DNA of 64,000 nucleotides from Cenococcum geophilum 1.58 (lineage: Eukaryota; Ascomycota; Dothideomycetes; Gloniales; Gloniaceae). A program made the position numbers and the translations under genes. The stretch is taken from contig KV748238.1 in assembly GCA_001692895.1 (NCBI GenBank), positions 186,001 to 250,000 of the forward strand. Reading direction: 5' to 3'. This document shows, in pieces, positions 37,901-48,599 of this stretch. Below the pieces are notes generated by a model. That model had not been told where the DNA came from. It worked only from the letters and a program-made list of their open reading frames with translations, and ran no database searches. Numbering within the stretch: the stretch's first letter is position 1; every line of letters begins with the position of its first letter.

Positions 37901-39875
37901 GTAATTACTATGCAAAGGCGTCTAGAATTTAGTAGGTACTATAAGCTATTAAACTATTTAGGGTTCTGCTATAATTTAGATAAGAGCTAATTAAGAAGCT
38001 AATACTACTTTCTTTTCTTTTAATGTTATCCCGGATATAATCTAAGCTAAATTGCAAAAAATCCTTAAGGTTAGATAACCTAAGCCTTATTCTATAACTC
38101 TTTATATTCTGTAAGCCTTAGATATAATTGTTTAATAGGCTTAATAGGAGTTAATTAGATTTATCCCTAAAGCTTATTACTTATTTAAGAAGATAAGCCG
38201 TCTTTAGAAGTATATATACTCTAAATAATAGTAATAAGCACGGTGTGTGTTCCCTATAAATATTATAGGTAATTAATATACCCCTTTTTCCTCGCTCGCT
38301 TCTTCTACCTATATAACATTTCCTAGGTATAGGACTCTCTAAAACTTCTAAAGGTTTAGCTTAGTAGTCCGCTCCCTAATAGTCTATCTTTTTAACTTTT
38401 TATATTTTACTCTTTTACTATCTAGAACGCGAAATAGTAGGATACCTTACGCTTTAAATAGAGAGAGCTAGGGTTCTATATTAGGAATGCTTATATCGTT
38501 ATATTAATTGTTAATACGTTAGATTATTCTATATATAATATTAGTATTAGCGCTACGTTAATATGTGGAAACTTTATATCCCGCCTCCTCTTAGTAGTCC
38601 ATATCTTTAATTCTATATATTTCTGCATTTTAAACTTCTTTAATATCGTATATAAACTTAGCCGTCTACTTTTAACTACTAACTACCGCGATAGAATGGA
38701 AATAGGTAAGTAAAAGGATACTCTACCCTACAGTTACTAGAGTTAATAGTTTACCTATAGAGGGGCAGCTACTAATTTAGAAAATTCACGCGTATAACTA
38801 TGGCAATTATATAAAAAGTTACTCTTAAGTGGAGCACTTAAAGCGATACTAAAAATCCCATAGGTCTCTACTCTATTTAACCGTAGTGTATATTCCTAAC
38901 TCTTATAGGCGCTAAAGAGCCGACTTACTATTATAATAAATGCCCTAGAACTTTCTTTTAATATAACCTCTTTAAGAGATATAAGGAGCGTTATAGGGTA
39001 AGGGCTATTGCTAGCTATAGTTAAGACTTGTAAATCTAAGTACTAAGCTTAAAGCGGAGAATAAGACCGCCACTAAGTAAAAATCCGTGCCTTTAATGCT
39101 CCTTTAAGAAACTTAGGTATAATAGTGATGGTAATAAACCTTGCCTAAGATGCTTACTAGTAGGTTTATAATGTATTTATAAGTGGGGGCGTAACTAAGC
39201 AAATCTCCTAGAAGTATTAAAGGAGACTAGAAAACTAGTAAAAGAGATAAATAGAAGAATAACGGGAAATAAAGAGGATAAATTAATGCTAGGAGTACGG
39301 TTCCACTCCCCGTCCTTAGATTTACCTACTATCCTATCTTCCTTAAACTTCTTAGCGGCCTTACTTAAACTACTATATTACCCGGAACCAAATTTTCTCT
39401 TTAAAAGCATCTCCTAGTACTAGATTTGCTTATATCTAAAGTTCTCTAAAAGGACTAAAACATTACTATATAGGTGCGGCTACGTAAGGGATAAGCACTA
39501 TAGCAATATAAAGCATGGTTAGGCTCCTTTAGGTTTTATACCTCTACTATAGATATACAATAATACTGCATTATATACCTCTTCCGTTGCTTTTTAATAT
39601 TGTTCTTTAGTGCCCTTAGCTAATTTTAGTACGTATAAGCCCTCTATAATATGCGTAAAATGTTAAATAAATATCTAACATACTAAGAGAGTTCCCTCTA
39701 CTAATAATAGAAGAAGGTAAATCATTTCCTAAAAGATATTTTGTTAATGCTAATAATAGTAAAGTTATATAATTCTAAGGTATCTTAAATATGCTAAAGC
39801 ATTATATAATTACTCTTTATACTAAATCCTATTAATTTAGGAAATGTATTTTTATCTACTGAGCTTTATATAGTA
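34956..39875. other. Unassigned degenerate sequence between the two complete retroelements
   Basis: No family recognised. The most coherent reading is on the minus strand at about 36850-36120 (VYILTFIKKLIYIINI, ILEEIFRLLPII, DEAAFTKAVISHILALKHY, YKHIKTIEGFRHKILKRYL), with stops at Q/W positions, so a dead gene of unknown family probably lies here. The remainder (37000-39875) is stop-rich in all frames except for the tandem repeat at 37825-37950. Confidence 0.4.
37825..37950. repeat. 31-bp tandem repeat, copy B (inverted relative to copy A)
   Basis: Four units of a 31-bp repeat with core ggcgtctataatttagt, the reverse complement of the 28072-28180 array. Confidence 0.82.
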
Positions 39876-39880
39876 GTGTG

Positions 39881-40250
39881 TGTCACGGAGTAAGCACAAG
39901 CGGTGATAATATATAGCGAAGTAGGTATTATTAAGCTATGTACATAAACTGCGTAATAAAGTTAAGACGTTGCGTAAGGAAAGAAGGTAGGAAAACGGGA
40001 AGAAAGGGCATATATTGTTGGCTTGGTTGCTTAGTTAACACGTATATAGGCAGAATAGGGTTTAGGTTATGGTCCTAGCAGAACTTGGCAAAATTTAGTG
40101 GAACTTGGCAGAATATGGCAGAATGCCGTAGATTGCCGTTAGATTGCCATTAGATTGCCATTAGATTGCCATTTTATAGTTGGTCTCTAATTGCTAAGTC
40201 GGTAGAAACAGGTGGATGTGTGTAAGGTGTTATGGGGGTGTCCCGTAATA
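39881..40250 (-). repeat. 3' LTR (left) of the minus-strand Ty3 element
   Basis: Starts TGTCACGGAGTAAGCAC and ends GGGTGTCCCGTAATA, where the right copy ends CCCGTAACA. Contains short tandem runs: gaacttggcagaat-type units near 40085-40125 and (t)agattgccgt/at units near 40130-40175. Confidence 0.94.
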
Positions 40251-40265
40251 GTATCCCCCCTTTAA
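40251..40265 (-). promoter_or_regulatory. Polypurine tract of the minus-strand Ty3 element
   Basis: On the minus strand taaaggggggatac abuts the 3' LTR. Confidence 0.75.
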
Positions 40266-43200
40266 ACTCGAGCTTCTGCGAGATAGGGCTATGGTAGTTC
40301 TAGGTGGAGTTTGTGAAAGTCTTTTGCGGCTTGTATAAGTCCTATAGAGTTAATAGGTTCCTATAAGGACTTAGTAAAGCCTCTCTATTTTATAAGATAT
40401 ATATATTAGCGTTTCCGTTTGTTATACTTAATATCGTTAATTCTTTTAATAAAGTACTCGTTCTTACTATCTACTTTAACTGGTGGGGGAGGGTCTTATA
40501 TTTATCTAGGTAGGGCGTTTAATACGGGGGTAGTAGGGTAGAGGACTGACGTATGGAATATGGGGTGGATTTTAACCGTATTAGGGAGCTTTAGTTAGTA
40601 GGTATAAGGAGAGATAACCTTTTTAACCTTATAAGGGCCAGCGTTCTTCTAATTAAGTTTCTTAGTAGGTCGTTTCGTGTTTAGATTTCTTGTGTCTAGC
40701 TAGACGAAATCGCCAATTTGGTAGGCTAGTGCTAGGGTTCGTTTCTTATTCGCTGCGGCTTTATAGACAGATTAAGCCTATATTATCTCATTAGTAAGGA
40801 ACTGTTATAGTTCCTCTATCTTCTTTACGAATTTATTTACTTCTACGACTTATAAGGCGTAATAAGTAGGGTAAGGAATATTACTAAAGGGTTTAAAACC
40901 CATTTATAGGTGCTAGCCGTAATTAGCTAGGAACGGGGAGACTTTTATAGTTTCCGAGACGGAATTATTTGCAGTAAACTCGGTAAATATAAGCTAGTTA
41001 ATCTAGTTATCCTATAAATACGACGTGTATATCCAAATATACTGTTTCATTATAGCATTTACGCGTTCCGTTTAGCTATCCGTTTTTGGGTAATATATAG
41101 TAGACAACAGTGCTTTAATGTAGAGTTAAGTAGTTAGTTTTTTCTAAAATGCCGAGATAAACTGGCTGCCTCTATTAGAGATAATTATTTTAGGGAGTCT
41201 GTAGAGTTTCCATATGTAATCTAGAAATAGTTAGGTAACGGCAGGCGTTAATATATCAGGGTAGGCGATTAAGTGTCTTATTTTAGATAGTCGGTTTATA
41301 ACTACTATAATATTTATGCAGCCTCTACTCTTAGGAAGGTTAACAACAAAGTTAATTAAGATATCCTTTTATCTTCGGTCCGGAACGGGTAGCGGCTTTA
41401 AAAGACCGTTATACGTCTTATGCGAGGCTTTAGCTCGTTGGTAGGTGTGGTAGCTAAAGACGTACCTTTATATCGTGTTATACATATTTAGCTAATAATA
41501 CTCCCATTAGAGTAGTTCTAGGGTCTTTCCTTAGCCCGGGTAGCTAGCGATAGGTAGATTATATACGTGTTTAAGGAGTTTAAGCTTAAGCTTATTGTAA
41601 TTAGAAATAACTAGACGGTTTTAGTAATATAAGCGATTTCTACAGGCTTTGTATTTACTTAGAGAAATCTTTTTAGAGTATCTAATACTATCTTGTATTA
41701 GCTTAAGCGTCTCTTAAATAAACTTGTTATTTGGGTATTTGTTAACTATAATCTGTTTAATTAATTAATTAGTTATTTTAAGGACGTGTACCGTAAGATT
41801 TTTAGTAGGAGGGTTGAATAGTTTAGGGTGAAGTAGGGTCTAATTTTGGTAAGAGCGCGCTTCTTCTAGGGCTGGCGCGTCTTATAAGCGTTAGGTTAGG
41901 GCATTAGGCTTCTAACCTTAGACGCCTAGGTAGTACGTAATTAAGAATCGGAAACGAGACAGATATTCTAACTAGCGGGCCTAATAATAACTTAGCTGTT
42001 TTATAGTTGTAAAGTACTGTAGGTTCTTATAGTCGCTAAGGACTTTAATTAGAAATCTAGCGCCTTCTAGTTTGGGTCGCTATTGTTTAAAATACTTAAT
42101 AATAGCTAACAATTCCTTATTATAGATCTCGTAGTTATATTTGGCTAGGCTTAGTCGTTTTAAGAAGTATACTATAGGGTGTAATACTCTATCCTTATTA
42201 TACTGAAATAGGATGCCTCCGGTGACGTAGTTAGATAAGTTGGCTTTTATAACACTTATTCGGTTTGGGTTAAAGTGTTAGAGCACGGGCGTAGTAGTAA
42301 ATATAACCTTTAGATAGGTAAAGGCCTTCTTATATTCCTTGTTAAAGATAAAGACTTTATCCTTTTAGGTTAGAGCTATAAGGGGTAAAACTAGGGTGGA
42401 GAAGTTATTAATAAACCGTTATAGAAATTAGTAAATTCTATAAAGGCTCTTACGTCCTTAACATTCTTGGGTTCTTACTAGTTTACAATTACTTTGACTT
42501 TCTTCGGGTTTATTTATATACTATTCGTAGAAATAAGGAGTCTAAGGTATAGGACTTCCGTTTTATAGAACTTGTATTTATCTATATCTAATTATAGACT
42601 AGCTCCATATAGGGCTTATAGGATAAGGTTAACGTGTTTCTGATATTCGGTTAGGTTATTACTATATATTAGAATATCGTTAATATAAGCAGTATAGAAG
42701 ATATCTAGGTAGGGGCGTAGGGTGTTGTTTATATAATATTAAAACGAGCTTAGGGCGTTTGTAAGGCTAAAGGGTATTACTAAGTACTTAAATAGTCTAT
42801 ATTAGGTATAAAATGCAGTAAGCTATTTGTCCCCTTTTATAATATGGAGACGGTTAAATGCAGAGATAATATTGAGCTTTATGTAGTAACGAGCCTTACT
42901 TAGTTAGTTTAGTGTCTTCTATATTAACGGGATCGGATATCGGTTCTTAATGGTAACGGCGTTAAGAGCTTAGTAGTCTATATAGAAGCGTAGACCGCCG
43001 CTGGGTTTCTTAATGAAGATTACTAGTGCGGCTATAGGCGATAAGCTTGCTCTAATAAATCCTTTGCTTAGGTTCTTATCTAAATACTTTTATAGTATTT
43101 AGAGTTTGTTTTGGGATATCCCGTATAAGGGTCTAAATCTAGGCTACTTTCCTTCTTTAAGTACAATCTTATGGTCGTACGATCGGTGTTTTGGTAGCTT

Positions 43201-45386
43201 GTCGGCTTCCTTCTATAAGAATGCCTCTAGGCGGTTATAGTACTCTACAAGTACCTTTATAGCAGGGTCGGTATGCTTCTTTAGTATTAAGGCCTTTTTA
43301 ATATCAGCCATAGTGACAGCAAAGATCGTATATTTAGGTTTCTTAATAAGTTGCGCTAACGGAGTAGCTCTAATTATGCGGATATCTAGGGTACCGAGCT
43401 TATTTAGCTCGTCCGTAGTTTCTTATTTAGGTTTAGGTTTAGTATTAGGTACGGAGTTAGTGTTAGATTTAGGTTCGGGTTCTTTAAGTATTCTTTTTAT
43501 TGTAGAATACTAGTCCTTCTAGTAGTTTTGTGTGCTAAGCTTAAGTTTCTATTTAGTTTAGGGCGGTATAGTGCTTAGTAATAACTTATAGAGCTTAGTG
43601 AAATTTTCGGATCCTTAGTGGGTATCGGTGGAATTCTTATATTAGTGGAATTTGGTGGAAATCTTACGTTGGTAAAATCTGGTGGATTCTTTAGATTTTG
43701 GTTTTAGGTCTAAGCAGTAAGTTATAAAGCACTTTTGCTTGCAACGGGAGGCGGTAAATAGAAGCTTAAGGTTATCCTAATTAATAGTTACCTTATATAG
43801 CTTTATCTAGGGTTATTTAAGGATTACTAAGTGACCTAGGGTGGTAACAAAAAGCTTAATTAGTTCTTTGTGGTTTAGGTATTAGAGTTTTAGGGTTACC
43901 ACGTGGGTAATACAGCCTAAGATAGTATATTTGCCATTAAATCTAAATATATTAATATGCCGGTTAAGGGGGGTTAGGGTAAAACCATTATCTTATATAA
44001 AGATCTTGTTAATAAATCCTATGCCGCTAGCTCCTATGTTAATTAGGATTTAAGCGTTAGCCTATTAACTATTCTGCTGAAGATAACAGTCGATAGTTAT
44101 GCTACGGTCCTAAGAGTTAGAGTTTGTGACGTTAAATGCGTTTAACGAGATCCTATGGCAAAGCTGTCCCGGAGAGCGACTTAGCTCCAAGACCTTCCTT
44201 TTAGAGGTAATTAGGGTGGGGTTCTTATAGGACGTTAGCTGTAGCTTCGTCCTTATAAATGGTGCTTATTAGACGTAGGGGTGGAACCAGATAAAGATCG
44301 GGGACGGTAACTGGAAGATCGATATGGTGAACGGCTGCTAGTACTAGCCGTTTATAAATTGTTTTAGGGTATAGGGACGGAGTAGTAGTTTAAGAGGTGG
44401 GAGCCACTTCTATATTTAAAGCAGAGGCCTAGCTTAATACGTTGTTCTTATTTAGAGGACCCTAATAGGGCGTATCCTAGGGTCCTAGTGTTAATATCCA
44501 TGGCGTTAGGGTGTTTAGGTTAAGATAATGACTTAGTAAACGTTCGCGGGGTTATTATATTATACCAATAAACGGGCTTTAGTGTGAGGCGTAGTATATC
44601 ATTATACCGTTTGTTAATAATATTTATATAGGCGTTAAGAGTTTCTAGGAGGTCTACGCCTATTAGGGAGGTTTTTAGTTTAGGGCTTAAGGACTTAATG
44701 AGGCTGTTAATTAGTATGGAGTTATTCTAGCCTGTTTCCTTTGTGTAGTGGTTAAATTCGGAGAAGTATACTAGGAATCTTTTCTTTTCTTAAGTTATTT
44801 GGTTTATCTTTCTTTAAGCGGTAGCTTGGCGGTTTGGGTTACCGTATATAGCTTTAAGAAGTGTGACTAGGCTTTATACTAAGTTTAGTTAAAGAGGTTT
44901 AATAAGGTTAGCTATATCTCCTCCTAGTTAACTTAGGGCGTAATAGAGTTGGTTAGCTTTAGTTAGGTAGCGGTTAGCATTACTAGTTAGCTTATTCTTA
45001 AGCCGGCTTAAAAATAACTAAAGCTCTTATTGTTTACTGGTAAATACTAGGGGGTCTAGTAGTTTCTCGGATTGTTTTAGTATAGTAGTCGGTTCTATGG
45101 GATGAGTAACTACTACTAATTCGGGGCTTACGTTCCGCGTATTTATCTCCAAAGATAGCGTTTAGTCTTAGGGCCTTAATATAGGCATCTTAAGGATGCG
45201 GACTTCTTCTTAAAGTGCTTTAATTAATTGTTATTATTATGCTTTTTATTCGGCTTGCTATTGAGTTAAAGTGGCTTAGTGCTATATAAGGGCGTCCGTA
45301 AAGGACTTTTGTATACCTACTAATTATTCTTAAAGTGCAGCTATAATAGCGTCGGCCGTTATAGGGGCTTTAGGGTCGTTCTGCAT
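40266..45386 (-). pseudogene. Ty3 gag-pol with C-terminal chromodomain, dead
   Basis: Gag starts at an ATG at 45386 (MQNDPKAPITADAIIAAL) just inside the 5' LTR. It continues with the retrotransposon-gag block (TKETGQNNSILINSL near 44740) and a damaged zinc knuckle at about 44432-44396 (LCFKYRSGSHLLNYY). The reverse transcriptase region (about 43150-42300) includes TAYINDILIYSN at 42660-42695, where Y-D-D has become Y-N-D (the short frame open at 43313-43513 on the other strand has no meaning). The integrase C-terminal region and LPNTVKIHPIFHTSVL lie near 40560. The chromodomain is at about 40465-40310 (EYFIKRINDIKYNKRKRQYI, then LIK, GFTKSL, EPINSIG, AAKDFHKLH). Most stops are TAA/TAG at Q/W positions. 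Chromodomains direct integration toward heterochromatin (family knowledge). Confidence 0.93.
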
Positions 45387-45422
45387 TTTTAGAGGGTAGT
45401 GTGGGTTTTTAACGCAACGTAG

Positions 45423-45792
45423 TGTTATAGAGTAAGTATAAGCGGTAATAATATATAGCGAAGTAGGTATTATTAAGCTATATATATAAACTGCGTAATA
45501 AAGTTAAGACGTTGCGTAAGGAAAGAAGGTAGGAAAATGGGAAGAAAGGGTATATATTGTTGGCTTGGTTGCTTAGTTAATACATATATAGGCAGAATAG
45601 GGTTTAGGTTGTGGTCCTGGCAGAACTTGGCAGAATTTAGTGGAACTTGGCAGAATATAGCAGAATGCCGTAGATTGCCGTTAGATTGCCATTAGATTGC
45701 CGTTAAATTGCTATTTCGCGGTTGGTCTTTAATTACTAAGTTGGTGGAAATAGGTGGACGTGTGCAAGGTGTTACGGGGGTGTCCCGTAACA
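45423..45792 (-). repeat. 5' LTR (right) of the minus-strand Ty3 element
   Basis: Starts TGTTATAGAGTAAGTATAAG and ends GGGTGTCCCGTAACA, followed by target duplication gtgtg. It carries the same internal short repeats as its partner. Confidence 0.94.
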
Positions 45793-45797
45793 GTGTG

Positions 45798-46391
45798 TTT
45801 GTAAGGTTGGTTTTATTAATCTACTTACTTAGTTAGCGAGTTATTAGTAGGGAATATACTATCTTTAAGACTTATAAAGTAATTAACTAAGAATTAAGTC
45901 AGTGCCCCTTATCTAAAAAGTATACTTTAACCAGCTAATAATAAGAAGGTTAGCTAGGAAACCACTCTTAAAGGCGCAGGAATAGTGTAATTAATAGGCC
46001 GGTACGCAGGAATATAATACTATTTAACTTTACTTAATATAGCTTAGAGGAGTATAGAGCCTTAACCTAAGCTATAGAAATACGTCCTTTAACTAAGCCT
46101 TTATTATATAACCTAACTGCTTCTAAGCGCTGCGGCTGTATACCCCGCCACTTACCCTTCCTAGAACTTTAGAAGTTATACTAGTCCTTAGTTAAGCGAC
46201 TAATGTTTAAAGCTCTAACTAACTAGCTAAATCCGTCGCAGATTAGATAAAGCTAATAATAACTTCTTAATGTATATATAGAGGCTTTAGAGCTATGTTT
46301 AATAAAGTAGAGTTCTTATTCTTAATTGTTCTGTTTAATACTAAATTACTCCCTTAAATATTGCTTAAGGCGTAGTTAAAACTAGAGAAAT
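45798..46391. other. No gene seen
   Basis: Stop-rich in all frames. It joins 39875 once the Ty3 element is removed. Confidence 0.5.
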
Positions 46392-47430
46392 ATGCTATCT
46401 AAGAGTGTTTTATTTAGCTTAGTGCAGCTTATAGATAGCAAGAAATATAGTAACTTAAAACTTATATGCTAGGGGCTAGAGTTTAAAGTCTATAAAGCGA
46501 TTATATACACCTAATCTCCTATACTTATAGCTGCCTATAATAGAGGCTTTTAGGTAAAAGCTAACTAAATATCTAGTGGAATTAACCCTAACTAACCAAC
46601 TAATAGGTAGGAGGTGGCGACTAATATTATAAATATTAACGAGTTTAATTCCGGTACCGTTAAGCGGATAATCTAATTTATATATAAGAGGGACTATAAG
46701 AATAGTAAGGAGGAGTAAGGATTTAATATTGATAATGCTGATGCCTTATCGCTATCTAAACTAGATAATAGCGATGGCGATAATAAAGACATAATAATAC
46801 GGCCGATGACGGCCTATATCACACTTCGTCACGTCTATATTAATGCAATTACTAATTACTATAATATACTATAGTTAAAAGAGCTTATAAATATAAAAAT
46901 CTAATATATTCTAGGAACTAGCTAGTCCGCAAATGGGTTTCCTAATATTATTAAGGATGTCTTTAGCCTAATAGGCGACTTAGTATTATATAATATAATC
47001 ACCTTAATAGCGGCTAAGTATATTAAAGAGCTTATTAAACTTAAGGACTTTATAGAGCTAGACATTATAAGCGATTTCGCTATCAGCATTATATAGATAG
47101 CGATTACCGTATCTAAGGACATAGAGGAAATTTTTATACTAAAACTTTAAGCTATCTAATCTCAGCTATAACAAATAGAATTACTGCTTTAATCCGCTAA
47201 GGCGAGGTATATTGTGGCTGAGCGTAAAAGCGAAAACATTAATAACTGTCTTAATACCTTTTACATAACTAGAACCTATTATAATATTAGTTATAGAGCC
47301 GAGTTTATATATTATATTAAGGATAGTAGTTATCTATCTAACCCTAATTACCCTTATATACTTTATTGTAAAAGGTATAAGCGTTATATATAAGTAAAGA
47401 TACATAGCTTAGGAGATTGGCTTAGGTAGG
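46392..47430 (+). pseudogene. BTB/POZ domain protein, dead
   Basis: The plus strand reads from an ATG at 46392: MLSKSVLFSLVQLIDSKKYS, then NLKLIC, then LEFKVYKAIIYT and SPILIAAYNRGF. This is the BTB pattern S-D--I---G-EF-VHK-IVC-QSP-F--A---GF. After a frame change come GTVKRIIQFIYKRDY and TLRHVYINAITNYYNILQL, then KELINIKIQYILG, FPNIIKDVFSLIGDL and NIITLIAAKYIKELIKL, the usual helical back half of fungal BTB proteins. A C-terminal ESLLQ/AKARYIVAERKSEN-like coiled region (about 47150-47250) follows. A frameshift near 46590-46640 and Q/W-type stops inactivate it. BTB domains dimerise and often bridge to Cullin-3 ligases; the specific role is unknown. It is one of the best-preserved gene remnants in the window. 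Confidence 0.83.
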
Positions 47431-47559
47431 AAGTTATTATATAATACTTCTCTTCCTTTCTCCGTTTGGGTTGATCTAAGAAATTCGAATATATATCTCG
47501 TCTATAGTCGGTCCGTTGGATATTATACAACTGTATTATCTATCTCCTATTAGCCTCCC

Positions 47560-47670
47560 CTTACTTTACCTCTTACCCTACCCTTTATCTTATCCTTTAC
47601 CTCACCCTTACCTTTACCCTTACCCTTACCCTTACCTTTACCCTTACCCTCACTCTTACTTATTACCCCT
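47560..47670. repeat. cccttac-type hexamer tract, telomere-like but not canonical
   Basis: About 15 mostly consecutive hexamers of ccctta/cctttacc type. The complement is taaggg, which is not a permutation of the canonical ttaggg. Two and a half canonical ccctaa units occur separately at 48963-48978. Interstitial telomere origin is possible but unproven. Confidence 0.6.
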
Positions 47671-48054
47671 CGCCCCCCTAAACAAATTATAAAATCCTAG
47701 TCATTGTATCTATTCTACTAAATACTAAAATAGGATTGGATAATAATAGACTAAAATAAAATAAAAAGTAGTAAAGAATAATAAGATAAGCGCGTAATGA
47801 CTAGGAAAAGGTCCCATATATAAGGAACGTATAGTTCTAAATTTACTAGTTATATGCCTTTCTATAGGTACTAGAGGGTTAGTATAGGATTCTCGCATAG
47901 GTAAGGCGACTTACCTAGCGGTGCCTCTTAATTAGATGCTATACGCCATGTATAAGGGCTACGTAATTTTTAAAATACTTAAGTCCTTTAATCTACTCTA
48001 AGCAATAAGAATGCTTATAGTGGAACCCCTACCTAAACACTCCTTCCATCAGGA

Positions 48055-48307
48055 AATTTTTTTTTGGGCGCGTTGTTGCAAACGAAAATCGGGGTCTACA
48101 AAACCTGCGTAAGTCGCAATTTTAGCAATTTGCGGCGATTTGTAGCAATTTGCTACAAACACATAGGCTACCTATACACGCGCCTGCCCTATCTATGTGT
48201 TTATAACAAATTACTGCAAATTGCCGCAAATGCTAAAATTGCGACTTACGCCTGCAGGTTTTGCAGACCCCGATTTTCGCTTACAACAACGTGCCTAAAA
48301 AAAAATT
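48055..48307. mobile_element. Inverted-repeat (MITE-like) element, little RIP
   Basis: A 253-bp element whose halves are nearly complementary over about 115 bp each. Both ends have aa followed by nine T (or the complement), then gttgt, cgaaaatcggggtct, caaaacctgc, gtaagtcgcaattttagca, a tgcggc-a/g-attt block and acacatag. CpA is common, so it escaped RIP. I could not define a target duplication. The frame open at 48064-48312 only follows the repeat arms and is not a gene. Confidence 0.82.
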
Positions 48308-48309
48308 CT

Positions 48310-48480
48310 TAATGCAGAGGCTCTGCACGAGGCTCTACACAAAGCTCTGCACGAAGGGGGTCGCAGCTCGGCAAGGTCACGGAAAAGCTCGGCAAGGTCA
48401 CAAAGTTCAACGGGGTCAGAACTTTAAGTTTGACTTTATGACCCTGCTCAGCTTCCAACCCCGCCGAGTTTGTGCATATG
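48310..48480. repeat. GC-rich repeat block related (in inverse orientation) to 54330-54480
   Basis: Contains a few gaagctctgcac-like 12-mers (48316-48357), then gcaaggtcacggaaaagctcg and caacggggtcag. Read on the minus strand, gaccccgttgaacttt and cttttccgtgacctt match gaccccgttcaacttt and cttttccgtgacctt at 54383-54440. Not RIP-mutated. The open frames across it are by-products of the repeats. Confidence 0.7.
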
Positions 48481-48599
48481 CAGCGCATATATAAATAAAA
48501 AATTTAATATATAGAATTTAAAGTATTTAAAGTATTTAATAAATAACGAATATAATAAAACACTTAATATGCATATGCAGAGCATATGCATACCCTAGC

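Larger units (their letters stand above)
39881..45792 (-). mobile_element. Complete, inactive Ty3 retrotransposon with chromodomain
   Basis: A 5912-bp element with 370-bp LTRs at 39881-40250 and 45423-45792 and a 5-bp target duplication gtgtg (39876-39880, 45793-45797). Coding order on the minus strand is gag, reverse transcriptase/RNase H, integrase, chromodomain, so transcription would have run from the right LTR. All LTR differences I could find are transitions. Stops and mutated catalytic residues show it is inactive. Confidence 0.95.

Noticed and set aside
47560..47670. True telomere tract
   Set aside because: The hexamer is ccctta (complement taaggg), not a permutation of ttaggg, and it is internal and degenerate.
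48064..48494. Two overlapping plus-strand frames (82 and 77 codons)
   Set aside because: They run through the arms of an inverted-repeat element and the adjacent repeat block; no domain seen.
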